Assembly: GCF_030247195.1 (NCBI RefSeq)
Contig: NC_080671.1
Location: forward strand, 302,014,504-302,078,503
From: Topomyia yanbarensis
Lineage: Eukaryota; Arthropoda; Insecta; Diptera; Culicidae
Reading direction: 5' to 3'
DNA: 64,000 bases
Shown piece by piece: positions 36,218 through 49,206 of this stretch. The notes under the pieces are model-generated. The model had not been told where the DNA came from. It made no database searches and worked only from the letters and a program-made list of their open reading frames with translations. The stretch's first letter is position 1. Each line of letters starts with the position of its first letter. Both the position numbers and the translations under genes were made by a program.

Positions 36218-36590
36218 ATGCCACAAAAAGAGCATATGCGGGAAGCTCTAAGCTTTAGTTTGAAGAAATCGTCTGCCCAATCGCATCAAATGGCCTGGAG
36301 GCCTATAATAACAGTGCGTTATCGAAAAATAAAAAATAAAAAAATGATTAAAAAAATAAAAAGAATTTAAAAAAACTGAAACTGTCAATGCTCACCGCTA
36401 CCAACAATAACTGATCAAATTGTGCCATGTTTTGCGTGAAAAAGACCAGATCATGAACAAAGACATGAGAAGCACATGTCAAAAATAGTCCAAAAGTACT
36501 TGGAGACACTCACTTGGGAGGTGCTACATCAACCTGTTTATATGTCGGACCAGGCTCCTTCCGATTATCATGTTTTCATCGATGGGTAAC
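36218..36590 (+). pseudogene. Mariner transposase, internally deleted
   Basis: ATG at 36218 opens a stretch resembling the N-terminus of mariner transposases (PQKEHMREALSFSLKKSSAQ). It runs out near 36310 into A-rich sequence. The C-terminal catalytic region appears at about 36440-36590 (QKYLETLTWEVLHQPVYMSD, then QAPSDYHVF). The PSDYH block holds the third catalytic Asp of the D,D34D triad. It ends in a stop followed by a frame-shifted KQHFDTYEDVQKW. About two thirds of the protein is missing, so this is a deletion derivative. Confidence 0.75.
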
Positions 36591-36599
36591 GCTCTCCGA

Positions 36600-37920
36600 A
36601 AACAACACTTCGATACGTACGAAGACGTCCAAAAATGGCAGATTTCAATGTGGTATTCCTGATAGGTAGCGAGGTTTTGCTTTCTATACAAAAAATGTGC
36701 TTTTTGATAAAAAAAAACAGCGGATTTAAGCTTACACACCTGGTAGATATTGTTATTATTTTATGTGCTTGGTTGGAAATAATTAGATGCAAAATGGGGC
36801 ACAATAAGCTTTACTGCTATAATAATAACATTACCTCCAAAAATATATAGAATATAGGATCTGCAATCAGTATCCCCGTAAGCTGACAAGAGCCTGGTCA
36901 TTATATAAGCCTACTTCCTGACTCTCCTAAGGAACCAGCACGCGGTTAGAGACATTTTTATAAACTTCAGAATTATGGACATTGACTAAGAACTCGACAA
37001 CCTCAGTGGGATTAATATGACTAAATAATACCGTCTCCGGGAATAATCTCAGCTCATAAAAGTGGGTTTATCACTCGAGCTAGTGGATAATAAACATCGT
37101 TACTCTTCCTGTGAGATGTTACCACATTTTTCGTGTAACCGTCGCGGCGTTTGCTAGCGTAATGAAAGCCTTTTTCTTGTACAGTCCAGAACGATCCTAC
37201 AAATTAACCCACGTTTCATTTTCAACCAAGCGAGCCAATACCGCCTGGAGTTGAAAGGAAAATTAAACATGAAAGTAATTTAAAAATGGCTGTATCGGCC
37301 TGCCTGTTCTGTGATGCCGGCGTATTTGCTTCCTCTCTTTATGTTCCATGTTTTGCAGTGGCTGATCCCTAGTATCGGAAATACTACTTGCCACACTAGA
37401 GTAGTTGAAAGTTCGGATTCCGATGTTGGTCACCTGTAGTAAAATTCTTGTTGCTAATGCCGGTTTCAAAACCTCGAATAAAAGATCAAGTTCCATTATA
37501 AAAGTGCAGACCGACAGACAGCAGAAAATAGGCTTTATTGAATAGTAGCACAGCTTATCTTCTTGCTGTTATGCTGCGATATGGCGTACCAGAGTGTAGT
37601 AAATAAGTCATGAATTTCCTGTGTAATTAAGCAGAGCACGTCTTCATTATTATAATCTGCTGCTTTTCATTTGCAGTTGAGTGGATGGTTTGCGAAAGCA
37701 GCACCTTTTTGAAGCGCACCAATAATTACATAAGCACATCGCTTGCAAATCGAAGTGGAAAGCACTTTACACGATGGTAATGAAAAATAGATGAATAATC
37801 CTTTGCTGTGAAAGTGTTCAGTAATTTTCAGGTGTACAACCTTTGGAAACAATATGATAATAATCAAACAACTGAGAAAGTTTTACATTTTTTACGGTTC
37901 CAAAACCACTTCATTCCATG
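36600..37920. other. No gene seen
   Basis: AT-rich sequence with only short, conflicting frames on both strands. No repeat ends could be defined. Confidence 0.4.
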
Positions 37921-39134
37921 TAGGGTGATGTGCCTATTATGGCAGTAGAGCCTATTGTGACCCTATTTCGTACCCCTTGGTTTCGAACCAAGCATATGAG
38001 ATAATGATACTATTGATTTGGATAAAACAGGTGAGAAAAAATAAGCTCAAGTTTTATTCTTTATTTGTTGTGCACATATGTATTTAGAACTGTCCTCTAA
38101 ATCCACCTTTTAATTAAAACAAAATCACCTTATTGAAATATCTACTAATCCGCCTCACTCACGTAGTGAACCGAAACTGGATGCAACGGCGCTTAGCAAA
38201 ATAAACTTTTACGAGCCAGCATTTACCGCCTCATATCTCGTTATTCCAGCACAAATATACTAAACATTGCACTGATACATACCTTTATTTTAGCTGGAGA
38301 ACCTTTTTACGATAATTTCACTTTAAAATCACTCGTCAAACACTAGAATAGGCCTAGTGTTATAATAGGATAAAACTAAATACGGGGGTTCCTATTATTG
38401 GCATGTTTTGCTGATACACTACCACAATCAAAACCAACTTTTTATATCCATCATACAGAAAAGAATCACCAGTGCGGCCAAACCAAATCATGAACTTGTA
38501 AATATAATGTAATGCAATTTCAGGTATAAGTAATCAATTACTTCAAGTTATTCAACTAATTGTTGATTGCAGATATTTTATTTTCATCTGCACATACAAT
38601 TCGGATCGAGAGAAAGCAATGTGTGATGTAAAACTTGTCATTCTAGTTGCTAACCTTCGAATGGTTTTTTTCTGCGTGCGCAGTTCTGGGCGCTCTTCTA
38701 CTAACAGCTGATGAGTTTCATTGATGTGCGTGATGTTTACGTTTGTTTTGATCGGCTGAAAAAAGCAGAATGATTCGTTTTACAAATCACACGTTGGCGT
38801 CCATGATCTGGATACCTAGTTAGAATCGACGCAAATGGAATATGAGGCATTGCGTTTCAACTAGATTGTTTTTCGATGAGGTGGAAATTGGCACACCCAT
38901 GAGGCGATAATTGGATCGTTGAGGTGGGAATAGATGCACAGAATGGAACATTTATTTTCATTTATGCTGAAAATTGAGGCAATTCTGCTAAATAAGCATT
39001 ATATAGATGTTTAAGAAACAGTACACTGATATTTTATTCTGAGAAAGGTTATAGATAATATGGCTTCTTTTAAAGTTGTTCAAAAAATAGTGCGACCCTC
39101 TCCCTACTGGTGCTAAAATAGGCTCATCACCCTA
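37921..39134. mobile_element. TA-type MITE, ends TAGGGTGATG
   Basis: The left end TAGGGTGATGTGCCTATTAT is inverted at the right end (TAGGGTGATGAGCCTATTTT). TA is part of both ends, so a TA target duplication is likely. 1.2 kb, no transposase frame. It abuts the long fold-back element that starts at 39160. Confidence 0.75.
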
Positions 39135-39159
39135 TTTTAGGAAATATTTCGCTACTGCG

Positions 39160-41329
39160 CACAGTGGTCCAAAACGCGAAAAACGTGATCGTTTTGAATA
39201 ACTTCGAAATGGTTAGTTATAGCGATATACTATCTTCGGAAGAATTTATGACAATGAGACGCTCCATTTTTATAAGTCAAAAGTTTGATGATTAATCCTC
39301 CTATAAGTGAGATTCAAAATTTATTTCTCATATAATTAGAGATAGCAAATTGGTGTATTCTGCAAAGTTGTAGTAAATTCTTCTACAAGAAACTTTACTG
39401 AAAGTGGTAATAGTCTATCTTTAATAGTCTTTGAGATATAGAGCATTATTAGAGGAAATACCGAAAAAATCAATTTTTTCATTATAACTTCTTTCCAAGA
39501 TTTTTTGGAAGTTCAAAATGTTCTACAAAACTATCACAATTGATGAAATACAAAATTTCGGTAAAGGAAGCAACTTAATATGTTGAGCAGATTCTGAGAT
39601 ATTCACAATTTTTTTCGAAAAATGGCCTACTTTGCACTCAAATAATTCATGAACGGGCAAAAACGGGCAGACCACTCTATATATTTGAAAGTACAAGAAA
39701 GATGCTGCAAGATTCTGTATAAATCACTTGTATCCGGTTGTATCCATGGCTCTGGTAGCTGGATTTAAAGAATATCATTTATTAGTCTAAAATATTGATA
39801 CGAAACATATTCAGTAAAGCTGTTGAGATAAAGTGGTGATACCTTCGGCAAAGTGTCGGGGAACATTCTTCTTAGAAACATTGCCGAAGACGCCAGTTTG
39901 CCATCTTTACTAGTTTCTTAGATACGGTGCAATATTTATGGAAAGCCTACTAAAAGCGATTCATTCGGTAATCGCGCATGCTTTGATTACTTGTTTAGCA
40001 TTGCCACTGTATAGCGTTACATATTCGGTGAACTGAAGAGATAAAGTGGGACTATGTTCGGCATTCTATGTGGAATGTTCTTACAAGAGACATTGTCGAG
40101 GACAACAGCTTTCTGTATTGACTGGTTTTTAGATACAGTGCATTGTTCGGTGGTACAGAGAGTAACGCGTTGTCTTATGAGCCATATAGTCGAATCTTAA
40201 CAAGGAACGATTTTAAGTATAAGTAGGCTGTGTATTAGATCTGAAATCGGTTGCAAAGTTTGTCAACACAGAAGGTCAAGTTCCACCATAGAATGTAGTA
40301 CCAGGGCTTGGAACATTAATATAAGCCAACCGTTTACGTTTGCTATGAACGACTTGACAGTTGAATTTGTATTGTTATATGAAAGAAAGCCTTTTAAAAA
40401 TTTGTTTATTGTCCACCATCGCGATTACTGCAAATACAAATCATTCGATCCAATAAACAACAACTGACGTAACGCTATACAGTGGCAATGCTAAACAAGT
40501 AATCAAAGCATGCGCGATTACCGAATGAATCGCTTTTAGTAGGCTTTCCATAAATATTGCACCGTATCTAAGAAACTAGTAAAGATGGCAAACTGGTGTC
40601 TTTGGCAATGTTTCTAAGAAGAATATTCCCTGACACTTTGCAGAAGGTACCACCACTTTATCTCAACAGCTTTACCGAATATGTTTCGTATCAATATTTT
40701 ATACTAATAAATGATATTCTTTAAATCCAGCTACTAGAGCCATGGATACAACCGGATACAAGTGATTTATACAGAATCTTGCAGCATCTTTCTTGTACTT
40801 TCAAATACATATAGAGTGGTCTGCCCGTTTTTGCCCGTTCATGAATTATTTGAGTGCAAAGTAGGCAATTTTTCGAAAAAAAAATCGTGAATATCTGAGA
40901 ATCTGCTCAACATATTAAGTAGCTTCCTTTGCCGAAATTTTGTATTACATTAATTGTGATAGTTTTGTAGAACATTTTGAACTTTCAAAAAATCTTGGAA
41001 AGAAGTTGAAAGAAATTGATTTTTTCGGTATTTCCTCTAATAATGCTCTATATCTCAAAGACTATTAAAGATAGACTATTACCACTTTCAGTAAAGTTTC
41101 TTGTAGAAGAATTTACTACAACTTTGCAGAATACACCAATTTGCTATCTCTAATTGTATGAGAAATAAATTTTGAATCTCACTTATAGGAGGATTAATCA
41201 TCAAACTTTTGACTTATAAAGATGGAGCTTCTCATTGTCATAAATTCTTCCGAAGATAGTATATCGCTATAACTAACCATTTCGAAGTTATTCAAAACGA
41301 TCACGTTTTTCGCGTTTTAAACCACTGTG
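39160..41329. mobile_element. Transib-like fold-back element with about 860-bp TIRs
   Basis: The left end begins CACAGTGGTCCAAAACGCG. The right end, inverted, begins CACAGTGGTTTAAAACGCG. The inverted repeats extend to about 40023 on the left and from about 40475 on the right, with roughly 95% identity by eye and a 450-bp non-coding loop. Flanks are CTGCG (39155-39159) and CCGCG (41330-41334), a likely 5-bp TSD with one mismatch. Transib elements have 5-bp GC-rich TSDs and ends of the form CACWRTG, like the RAG heptamer CACAGTG. There is no transposase frame, so it would be non-autonomous. Confidence 0.72.
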
Positions 41330-41334
41330 CCGCG

Positions 41335-42423
41335 ATGACACAAAAGACGAAAATGCTTTCACCATGACAATATTCTACATTATTTTTGAAAAAAGTACAC
41401 GGAAAAAATTGTTCCCAAAATCGTGAATAAAGCGTCATGAATTCTGAAACACGAAAACAGGACCCTGGCCAAAAATCATGTGTTTTACATTTCTTATTAC
41501 GTTTCTTAGAAAAGAAATGTATAGAATTCGCTCAAATTTTCACGATTTTTTCCGAGGCCCGGAGGGCCAAGTCTTATATACCAATCGACTCAGCTCGACG
41601 ATTTGGGACAATGTCTGTGTGTTTCTGTGTGTGTATATAACGGACACACTCTCATTCGTTTTTCTCGACAATGGCTGAACCGATTTTATCCAAACCAATT
41701 TTAAATGAAAGGCCTGTCACCTAGACAGAACGCTATTAAATGGTTTTTGATTCTGATGTTCAGTTTCCAAGATATAAATGTTTGAAAGTCCAAACATCGC
41801 GTTTTTGCAGTTTTTTTTAATTTGCTTCCGAAATCGACAAGAAGACTAAACAATTTATATATTTTTAGAAAGCTTATACGAATACCTTTCGAACGAGCTA
41901 TAGATTGTTGAAATCGAACAAAAGAGATATTTAACATTAAAAGCGGATGAAAGATTTTAATCATTTCCCATTGCCAGAAATAAGACCAAAAACATTCAAT
42001 GTATTATTAACGCCAAAACGGATAATTTTAGGTCAATAGTATCTTCGGAGAATTTGAAGCATGCAATATACCCTTTCTTTTGGTATTGTGATTTTACTGA
42101 TTAATCTCCCTGAGGGTGAGATATTTTTATGAATTTTCTTGGAAGATATTGTATTGAAATAATGCCTTCAGTTAATTTGTAGCTCTTACTTTTGTGAATA
42201 ACATTACTGAAGACATCAAATATATATTTAAAATACTTTAAAAGTTATGGCTTGTTGTTTGTGGATTTCCCTTTGTCGCCTATTTATTGTTCAATATAGT
42301 AATGATCCATTTAAATTAGCCAAATATTATTTCGATAAAACGTATTTAATTTTTCTATCTAGAATCGCTAGAATAACCACCGAACAATTCCAAGTTATAT
42401 GATAGAACTTGATCACTTAGGGT
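41335..42423. other. No gene seen
   Basis: Only short frames of about 60-90 codons in conflicting phases. No repeat ends recognised. Confidence 0.4.
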
Positions 42424-43362
42424 AATTTGGGGAGAGATGCCGCACATTTCTTAAAATCGATCCTGCATCAAAGTAAACCATTCAATATTTGATGGAATCA
42501 TTTTTATCAATTGCGACAAGTTTCTAAAATACTGTGAAATGGTTTTTGTCTTGAAAAAAAAAAAATCATCAAATTTCCATGAACATTTTTTAAAAAAAGT
42601 CATTGTGGGAGAGATGCCGCATATGCGGGTGAGACGTCGCACCATGGCCCCGAACTGAAAAATGGTGAACAAAAGTATTTTTAGCAATCGTTGATGTTTT
42701 TGTGATTAGGGGTCTTCAGCTGAATATCATGAAGTTTGATTATACTATAAATCGGCCAGCACCTTCATTTTTCTTAAGGGGGTAATACCATTTCTAGGAA
42801 CATTTTTTTATACATCTTTTTAAAAATATTTTTCTTTTGCAACCTTGTGTAACGGTTAAGTTTGAGTAACTTAATTAAGGGTACTATTTATTTATATGTT
42901 TGTAACTGTGATGTATATCTGTGTGTCAGTAGGGGATCCTTAAAAGCAGTTTTTGGTTGTTTCTCCCAACAATGAATTTATATAATTTGGGTTTGTTCTT
43001 GAAAGATTTATTTTGAAAAAGTATCATTTCGTTGAAATTTTCATTTTTATCCCAAGATTGACGTCACTACAAATCAATGCGTTCACTAAAATTAGTGATA
43101 GAAACTTTAAAGAATAAACTGAAGTAACTAATACTTAGATACATATCACCCGTTTAAATATATAGATAAATATACTCATATTCCTATATGCCACTATGTT
43201 AGGTCCGTTAGTTTGTGGATATACCTTATTAATAACCTATACCTGACGCAAATGATAAATTAATGACATTCCGATGTGAAAAAAATACATTTTAGCTATA
43301 TAGCCTCCGCCATCGAGTGCGGTTTTCACCCGCAATTTTGATGTGGCATCTCTCCCAATTGT
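42424..43362. mobile_element. MITE-like repeat with GGGAGAGATGCCGCA motifs
   Basis: The left part has TTTGGGGAGAGATGCCGCAC. A second copy of GGGAGAGATGCCGCA lies near 42607. The right end, inverted, reads AATTGGGAGAGATGCCACAT, and a further direct copy follows at 43362-43380. The ends give a plausible inverted repeat, but the borders are not certain. Confidence 0.55.
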
Positions 43363-43739
43363 GTGGGAGAGATGCCATACGACGACATTTTCCTCTGAAA
43401 TTATGGATGACCGTGCTTATGATCAGAATGCCTTCTAAAAGGTCCCAGCTATTCAACCGATACATGATTTACCAAAAAAAAAAAAAGATGGGTGGGTAAT
43501 GTCAGAGACATAACCGGAGTGAAGTAGAATACACTTTAGACCGGTAAATTCTGCTCTGGAATAAGCAATTTCTATGCGATTTTGTCGACTTTAGCACATT
43601 CATAGTTTATTTGGAGTATTTTTGGAATTATGAAGTTGACAATTTGCAACATTCTTTGAAAATATTGTTGAACTTTTATGAATGAAGGCACGCAAACGAG
43701 CGTTTGACCGTCGTCCTACTACCAGCATCAGAGAAGTAG

Positions 43740-44232
<493 letters not shown>

Positions 44233-44815
44233 AAATTGTGACCCAAAATAAACCACAAACCAACAAGTTGTTTTCAGAACCAGCCAATTATAAAGTATTA
44301 TTATTATAAATGAAATTTTCCATTGCCTTACAACCTCCCTCTCCCTTTCCACCCGGCTTGAATAACTATCAATCTTGATGATGCTGTGCGGCGGGGGCAC
44401 TAGTTTTTATTATGGTGGAAAATTTAGGTTTGCGCGTTTTTCCCAAAAGTTTTTAGCTGTGCTGTTTTCAAAGAAGTTGTAGTTGAATTCAACATAAAAT
44501 AGTTTATTTTTATTGTCAGAGATGGACCTTCCAACGAAAACTAGTCTGGCTCGCTTGGAATCGAATTGTATGGACCAACCACTGCTTTCACAAAATCTGT
44601 TATTTTCAGTAATTGAACATTCTACATTTTTGTAAATTGAATCATTACACTAACCTGTCTATAAATCACACAAATAACTTTTTTATTTTGTGCCATTCTA
44701 CTTGAAAGCGACGATATTGTTCACAAGTGGCTCACTTACCATCCAACGCTCTTGGCAAGCCACTTTCTGATGCTTGTAATAAAATTTCAATTCGATTCTT
44801 TGTCGATAAATTGAT

Positions 44816-44831
44816 GGCCCTGAAAAGGGCC
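44816..44831 (-). promoter_or_regulatory. Histone mRNA 3' stem-loop
   Basis: GGCCCTTTTCAGGGCC on the minus strand, mirror of 34317-34332, downstream of an H2B fragment. Confidence 0.92.
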
Positions 44832-44855
44832 TTTCCTTTGGGCAGTGTTCGAAAT

Positions 44856-45039
44856 TTACTTGGTGCTGGTGTATATGGTAACAGTTTTGGTGCCATCGAA
44901 GACGGCGTGCTTGGCCAACTGTTCTGACAGCAGCAAACGGACTGCGGTTTGAATTTTGCGGGAGATGCTGCAAACGAACTGCTGCATGCTGATGCTGCGA
45001 ACGAACTGATCGTGAACAACAGCATGCTGAGTTTTTATA
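44856..45039 (-). pseudogene. Histone H2B 3' fragment with promoter/leader (arm 2, first)
   Basis: Mirror of 34109-34292. The TATA box is at 45033-45039 and the stop at 44856-44858, with the C-terminal about 40 codons of H2B directly behind the leader. A stem-loop follows 24 bp downstream. Confidence 0.85.
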
Positions 45040-45434
45040 CCTGACTACAGCACAATGTAAGCTCGTCCTTTTTTGTGTTGTCCTCAATATGTGTTCTTCG
45101 TAGCTCCACCCCTTTGTTGGTCGACCACATATTTTTGATAAAGAACAAAATTGAAATTGTGTTTCCAATACGGAGGTTATCGAACACTCAGGGTAAAAAG
45201 AGTAATGTAATACGGCACTTTGGTAAAATGTTTGAGAATTGAAACCGTTTTTGAATGCGCCTAGTAAACACGAAACTGTAAACAAACACACAAATGATAA
45301 CTTTTTATTTTGTGTCATTCTACGTGAAATCTACGATATTGTTCACAAGTAGCTCACTTGCCATCGAACGCTCTTGGCAAGCTACTTTCGGATGCTTGTA
45401 ATAACAAAATTTCAATTCGATTCTTTGTTGATAA

Positions 45435-45612
45435 ATGGCCCGTACCAAACATACCGCTCGTAAGTCCACCGGAGGAAAGCCTCCCCGCAAGCAGTAAGCA
45501 ACGAAGGCCGTGTAAAAGTGCCCCAGTCACGGTTGGCGTTAGGAAGCCTCATCACTACTGAACAGAAACTGTCGCCCTGCGAGAAATTCACAGCTATCAG
45601 CAATCGAGCATG
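45435..45612 (+). pseudogene. Histone H3 5' fragment (arm 2, without MITE)
   Basis: Mirror of 33538-33713: ATG 45435, the H3 tail with Q5H and A15P, then TAA in place of codon 21, then broken-frame H3 to about residue 57. No MITE is present at the site where the neighbouring H3 has one. Confidence 0.88.
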
Positions 45613-46340
45613 CCTAAATTGTGACCCAATATAAACCACAAACGAACAAGTTCTTTTCAGGACCAGCCAATTATATTCCAGTAAGATATAAATGAAATTT
45701 TCGTTTTCCATTGCCTTACAACCTCTTTCCTCCCGGCTTGAATTACTATCAATCTTGATGATGCAGTGCGGCTGGGCACAGGCAGTTTCCATTATAGTGG
45801 AAAATTTAGGTTTGCGCGTTTTTCCCAAAAGTTTTTTAGCTGTGCTGTTTTCAAGGAAGTTGTAGTTGAATTCAAAATAAAATAGTTTACTTCTATTGTC
45901 AGAGGTGGACCTTCCAACGAAAACTAGTCTGGCTCGCTTGGAATCGAATTGTACGGACCAACCACTGCTTTAACAAAATCCGTTATTTCAGTAATTGTAC
46001 ATTCTACAGAATTAGTCACAACTATTTCCAATCAGCGCAAAAATCGAAGGTTTTCATTCAATACAACAGCAGATTTTCACGTTTGAAAAAACAGGCAGCA
46101 TTCTGGCCGAAAATTTTGAAACGGAGCACCTATATCGAAACGTTTGAAAACGTTCGATTTTTGTAAATTGAATCATTACACTAAAATGTCTATAAATCAC
46201 AAATAACTTTTGATTTTGTGCCATTCTCGTGAAAGCGACGGTATTGTTCACAAGTGGCTCACTTACCATCCAACGCTCTTGACAAGCTGATGCTTGTAAT
46301 AACAAAACTTCAATTTCATTCTTTGGGCAGTGTTCGAAAT

Positions 46341-46523
46341 TTACTTGGTGCTGGTGTATATGGTAACAGTTTTGGTGCCATCGAAGACGGCGTGCTTGGC
46401 CAACTCTTCTGACAGCAGCAAACGGACTGCGGTTTGAATTTTGCGGGAGATGCTGCAAACGAACTGCTGTATGCTGATGCTGGAAACGAACTGCTCGTGA
46501 GCAACAGCATGCTGAGTTTTTAT
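46341..46523 (-). pseudogene. Histone H2B 3' fragment with promoter/leader (arm 2, second)
   Basis: Mirror of 32624-32807, with the TATA box at 46517-46523 and stop at 46341-46343. It has no stem-loop. The upstream sequence is interrupted about 140 bp away by the 10.27-kb hAT-like element. Confidence 0.85.
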
Positions 46524-47019
46524 ACCTGATTACAGCACAATGTAAGCTCGTCCTTTTTGTGTTGTCCTCAATATGTGTTCGTCGTAGCTCCACCCCTTTG
46601 TTGGTCGACCACATATTTTTGATAAAGAACAAAATTGAAATTGTGTTTCCACTACGGAGATTACCGAACACCAGGCCCGTAGCCAGGATTTTGCTTCGGG
46701 AGGGGCTTGAAAATTATTGAATAAATGTGTAAATTATTATCTGATGACTTGAGATAGTCATCGGAAACTGAACGTAATTATGAAAAGTTATTAGTGAAAA
46801 CAATTCCAAAACTAAGACAATAGACACTAAAAAACCCCTAAAAATATGTTGTCTGTTACAAGAAAGGCTATCGACTAATTAAATTTGATTATTATTAATT
46901 TACAAGTTAGAAATTTCTCTAGTTACAAAAATGAATATTCAAGAGTTCAAAGTATTTAGGGCTGCTTGAAAATACTACGCATTCTAGACTAGTTTACAAG
47001 GTGTAGAAGAAGCAAAATT

Positions 47020-47254
47020 CTCGACAAACATATGATTACGGCCTAAAAGCCAACTGTCAAAATCCACTTTGAATGGAAATTCCAGACAAACCGTTACTAG
47101 TCGAACACAGTTCACAACAGTTTATGAAAGAGAAAACTTTTCTCTTTCATTTACTACCCACATCTGTGATTGGCGTGTAACGGTTTGTCCAGAATTTCCA
47201 TTCAAAGTGGATTTTGACAGTTGGCTTTTAGGCCGTAATCATATGTTTGTCGAG
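47020..47254. mobile_element. 4-bp-TSD MITE, intact copy
   Basis: Ends are CTCGACAAACATATGATTAC, inverted at the other side. TSD AATT lies at 47016-47019 and 47255-47258. The inverted repeat extends about 65 bp (GGCCTAAAAGCCAACTGTCA...). It is the uninterrupted relative of 17755-22191. A 66-codon frame crossing it is not a gene. Confidence 0.92.
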
Positions 47255-47258
47255 AATT

Positions 47259-48749
47259 GGAATGAGTAGAAAAATATCCAAAAACCCGTCTCACGAAACT
47301 TTACACGCATTTGCTAATCAGGAGAACGAAACAAACGTCAAGGTTGTCTCCATGGATAGGAATATATCAGTGTGAAAACCAAGTTTAAATTTGCTTCAAA
47401 TCTTCTGATAAGGCTGGCGATTTGTAGATGCGGAAAATAGGTGCAACTCCTATTTTCATGATCGGGCGTCTTGCTACTATTACTAGTTATGTGACTTCAT
47501 CCGAAGTTTACGTTAACTCAACTTTGTGAATTTTTTTATTTAAATGATACTGATCATGTCGTAATCATAACAACCCTGAGAAAAGCACATGTTTTTTCAT
47601 TTGACTCTCGTGGGGAATGGGTTGAAGACTATCTTCGACAATATTATCAGGCAACTGAGAATAACTATCTATTTATCTATTTGAGTAGATTCTTCTGAGA
47701 TACTTTTTATATCATTGGACTTGCGAATTAAAAATATCGTAGAATGATTTTCCTAGATCACTGAAACTATAGTAAAAGTCAAAATGTAAAGTGAATGCAA
47801 AAAACTACTGATTTCACTACAAATCAAGAATAAGAACCTTAGCTCTATTGACTTTCAGCAATCTTGCAAAACCGTTGGAACTTGAGAAGATTACCTAGAT
47901 TAAGTAAATATTATAATTGAACATTTGAAGGTTTTATTTCGGAATTCATGGGTTTTTGGACAATGTAAAATATATATTTCAATGATTTAATCTACTAATG
48001 GAATCTACCCAGAATTTAAGCAACTGAGCGAAACTGCTAAGAACTTGTTCACTAATCCAAAGAAAACTACTTAGCACTGATTAGTGAATGCTTCTAATTT
48101 ACGTAAAATTTGGTAAATATAACATTGATGACACCACCAAAATAACTAGAAACTATAACGATAGGTGAGCTTAATAATTTCAACATCACTTGCTTCCGAC
48201 ACATGGGAGAGAACACATCGCACTTACGTCTAATTTGCCAAAGAGGCTTTGTCTGTTTTTAAATTACAGCAAATTGTCCGTTTCCTGTGAAACTTTTGTA
48301 AAACTTTTTGTGAATTTGTTAAACAAATATGTGGACGCTAATCTGCTCAGTAATTGGTTCGTTTTTGAATAAAAATACTTAGCTCTTGATTTTTTTACAA
48401 TCATCATCAAGATTGGAAGAGATATATGACTTCTTGAAGAATGTTGTAATGTTTGTTTGATTACAGGTTTGTTTAACCACTATTTGTAAAAAAGTTTCAA
48501 TTAAAGTTTGTTGCACCTAACGCATCAAAGTTGTACGGATAACAAAGACGAAATGTAAGATCAGAGCGCAATTCCGAAAGCACTGTTTAGAGTATAGAAG
48601 AGATAGAAGAGTGATCTTGAGTCGATTTCGATTGGTTGTTTTTTTGACATTAAAAATGTCTTACTCCACTATCTGGGGCTAGGTGTCATTCTAAAATCTA
48701 AACTATCTCCCATGTAACGAAACTATGTAAGGTTTGCACGCTTATAACT
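47259..48749. other. Interior of the hAT-like element, no gene seen
   Basis: AT-rich sequence with only one 60-codon frame (48190-48372) lacking motifs. No transposase remnant is recognisable. Confidence 0.5.
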
Positions 48750-49206
48750 CCGATATTACTTTTTTTTTCCATACGTTTATTTGACACGGCATTTGCAAAA
48801 GCTTTTTACGCCAGTTTCTTTTTTTTACATAGCACGTTACAAAAATCCTTAAGACTAATTTTAACTATACTAGTACTTTGTCTAAAACTAACACTGAAAT
48901 CACTTTATTGTTTGCTTTTTTCCTTACATTGTTGTATTTCATAATGATCTAGTATTTTCGGGTGTATTTATTTACTTTTTTTTTCTGTTATTGTCTAAAT
49001 TTAAAAACTAAATATTCTAGGACACTTTAATTGGTGAATGATTAACCTTGGATGAGAGTATGAGGAGATGAATTTAATTAAATTTTGACAGACGCTGTTT
49101 TTAGAAAATGATAGATAAGTTCCATGTATAGAGGATCGCGATACGCCAGGATGTCTCTAACAGGAACATGGATTGGTCTTCCTCGGACTTGTAAAGAATC
49201 TACTAA

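Noticed and set aside
39160..39190. A true 12-RSS nonamer next to the CACAGTG heptamer
   Set aside because: Only an A-rich run is seen, not a good match to the nonamer; A-runs are common here. Kept only as a remark.
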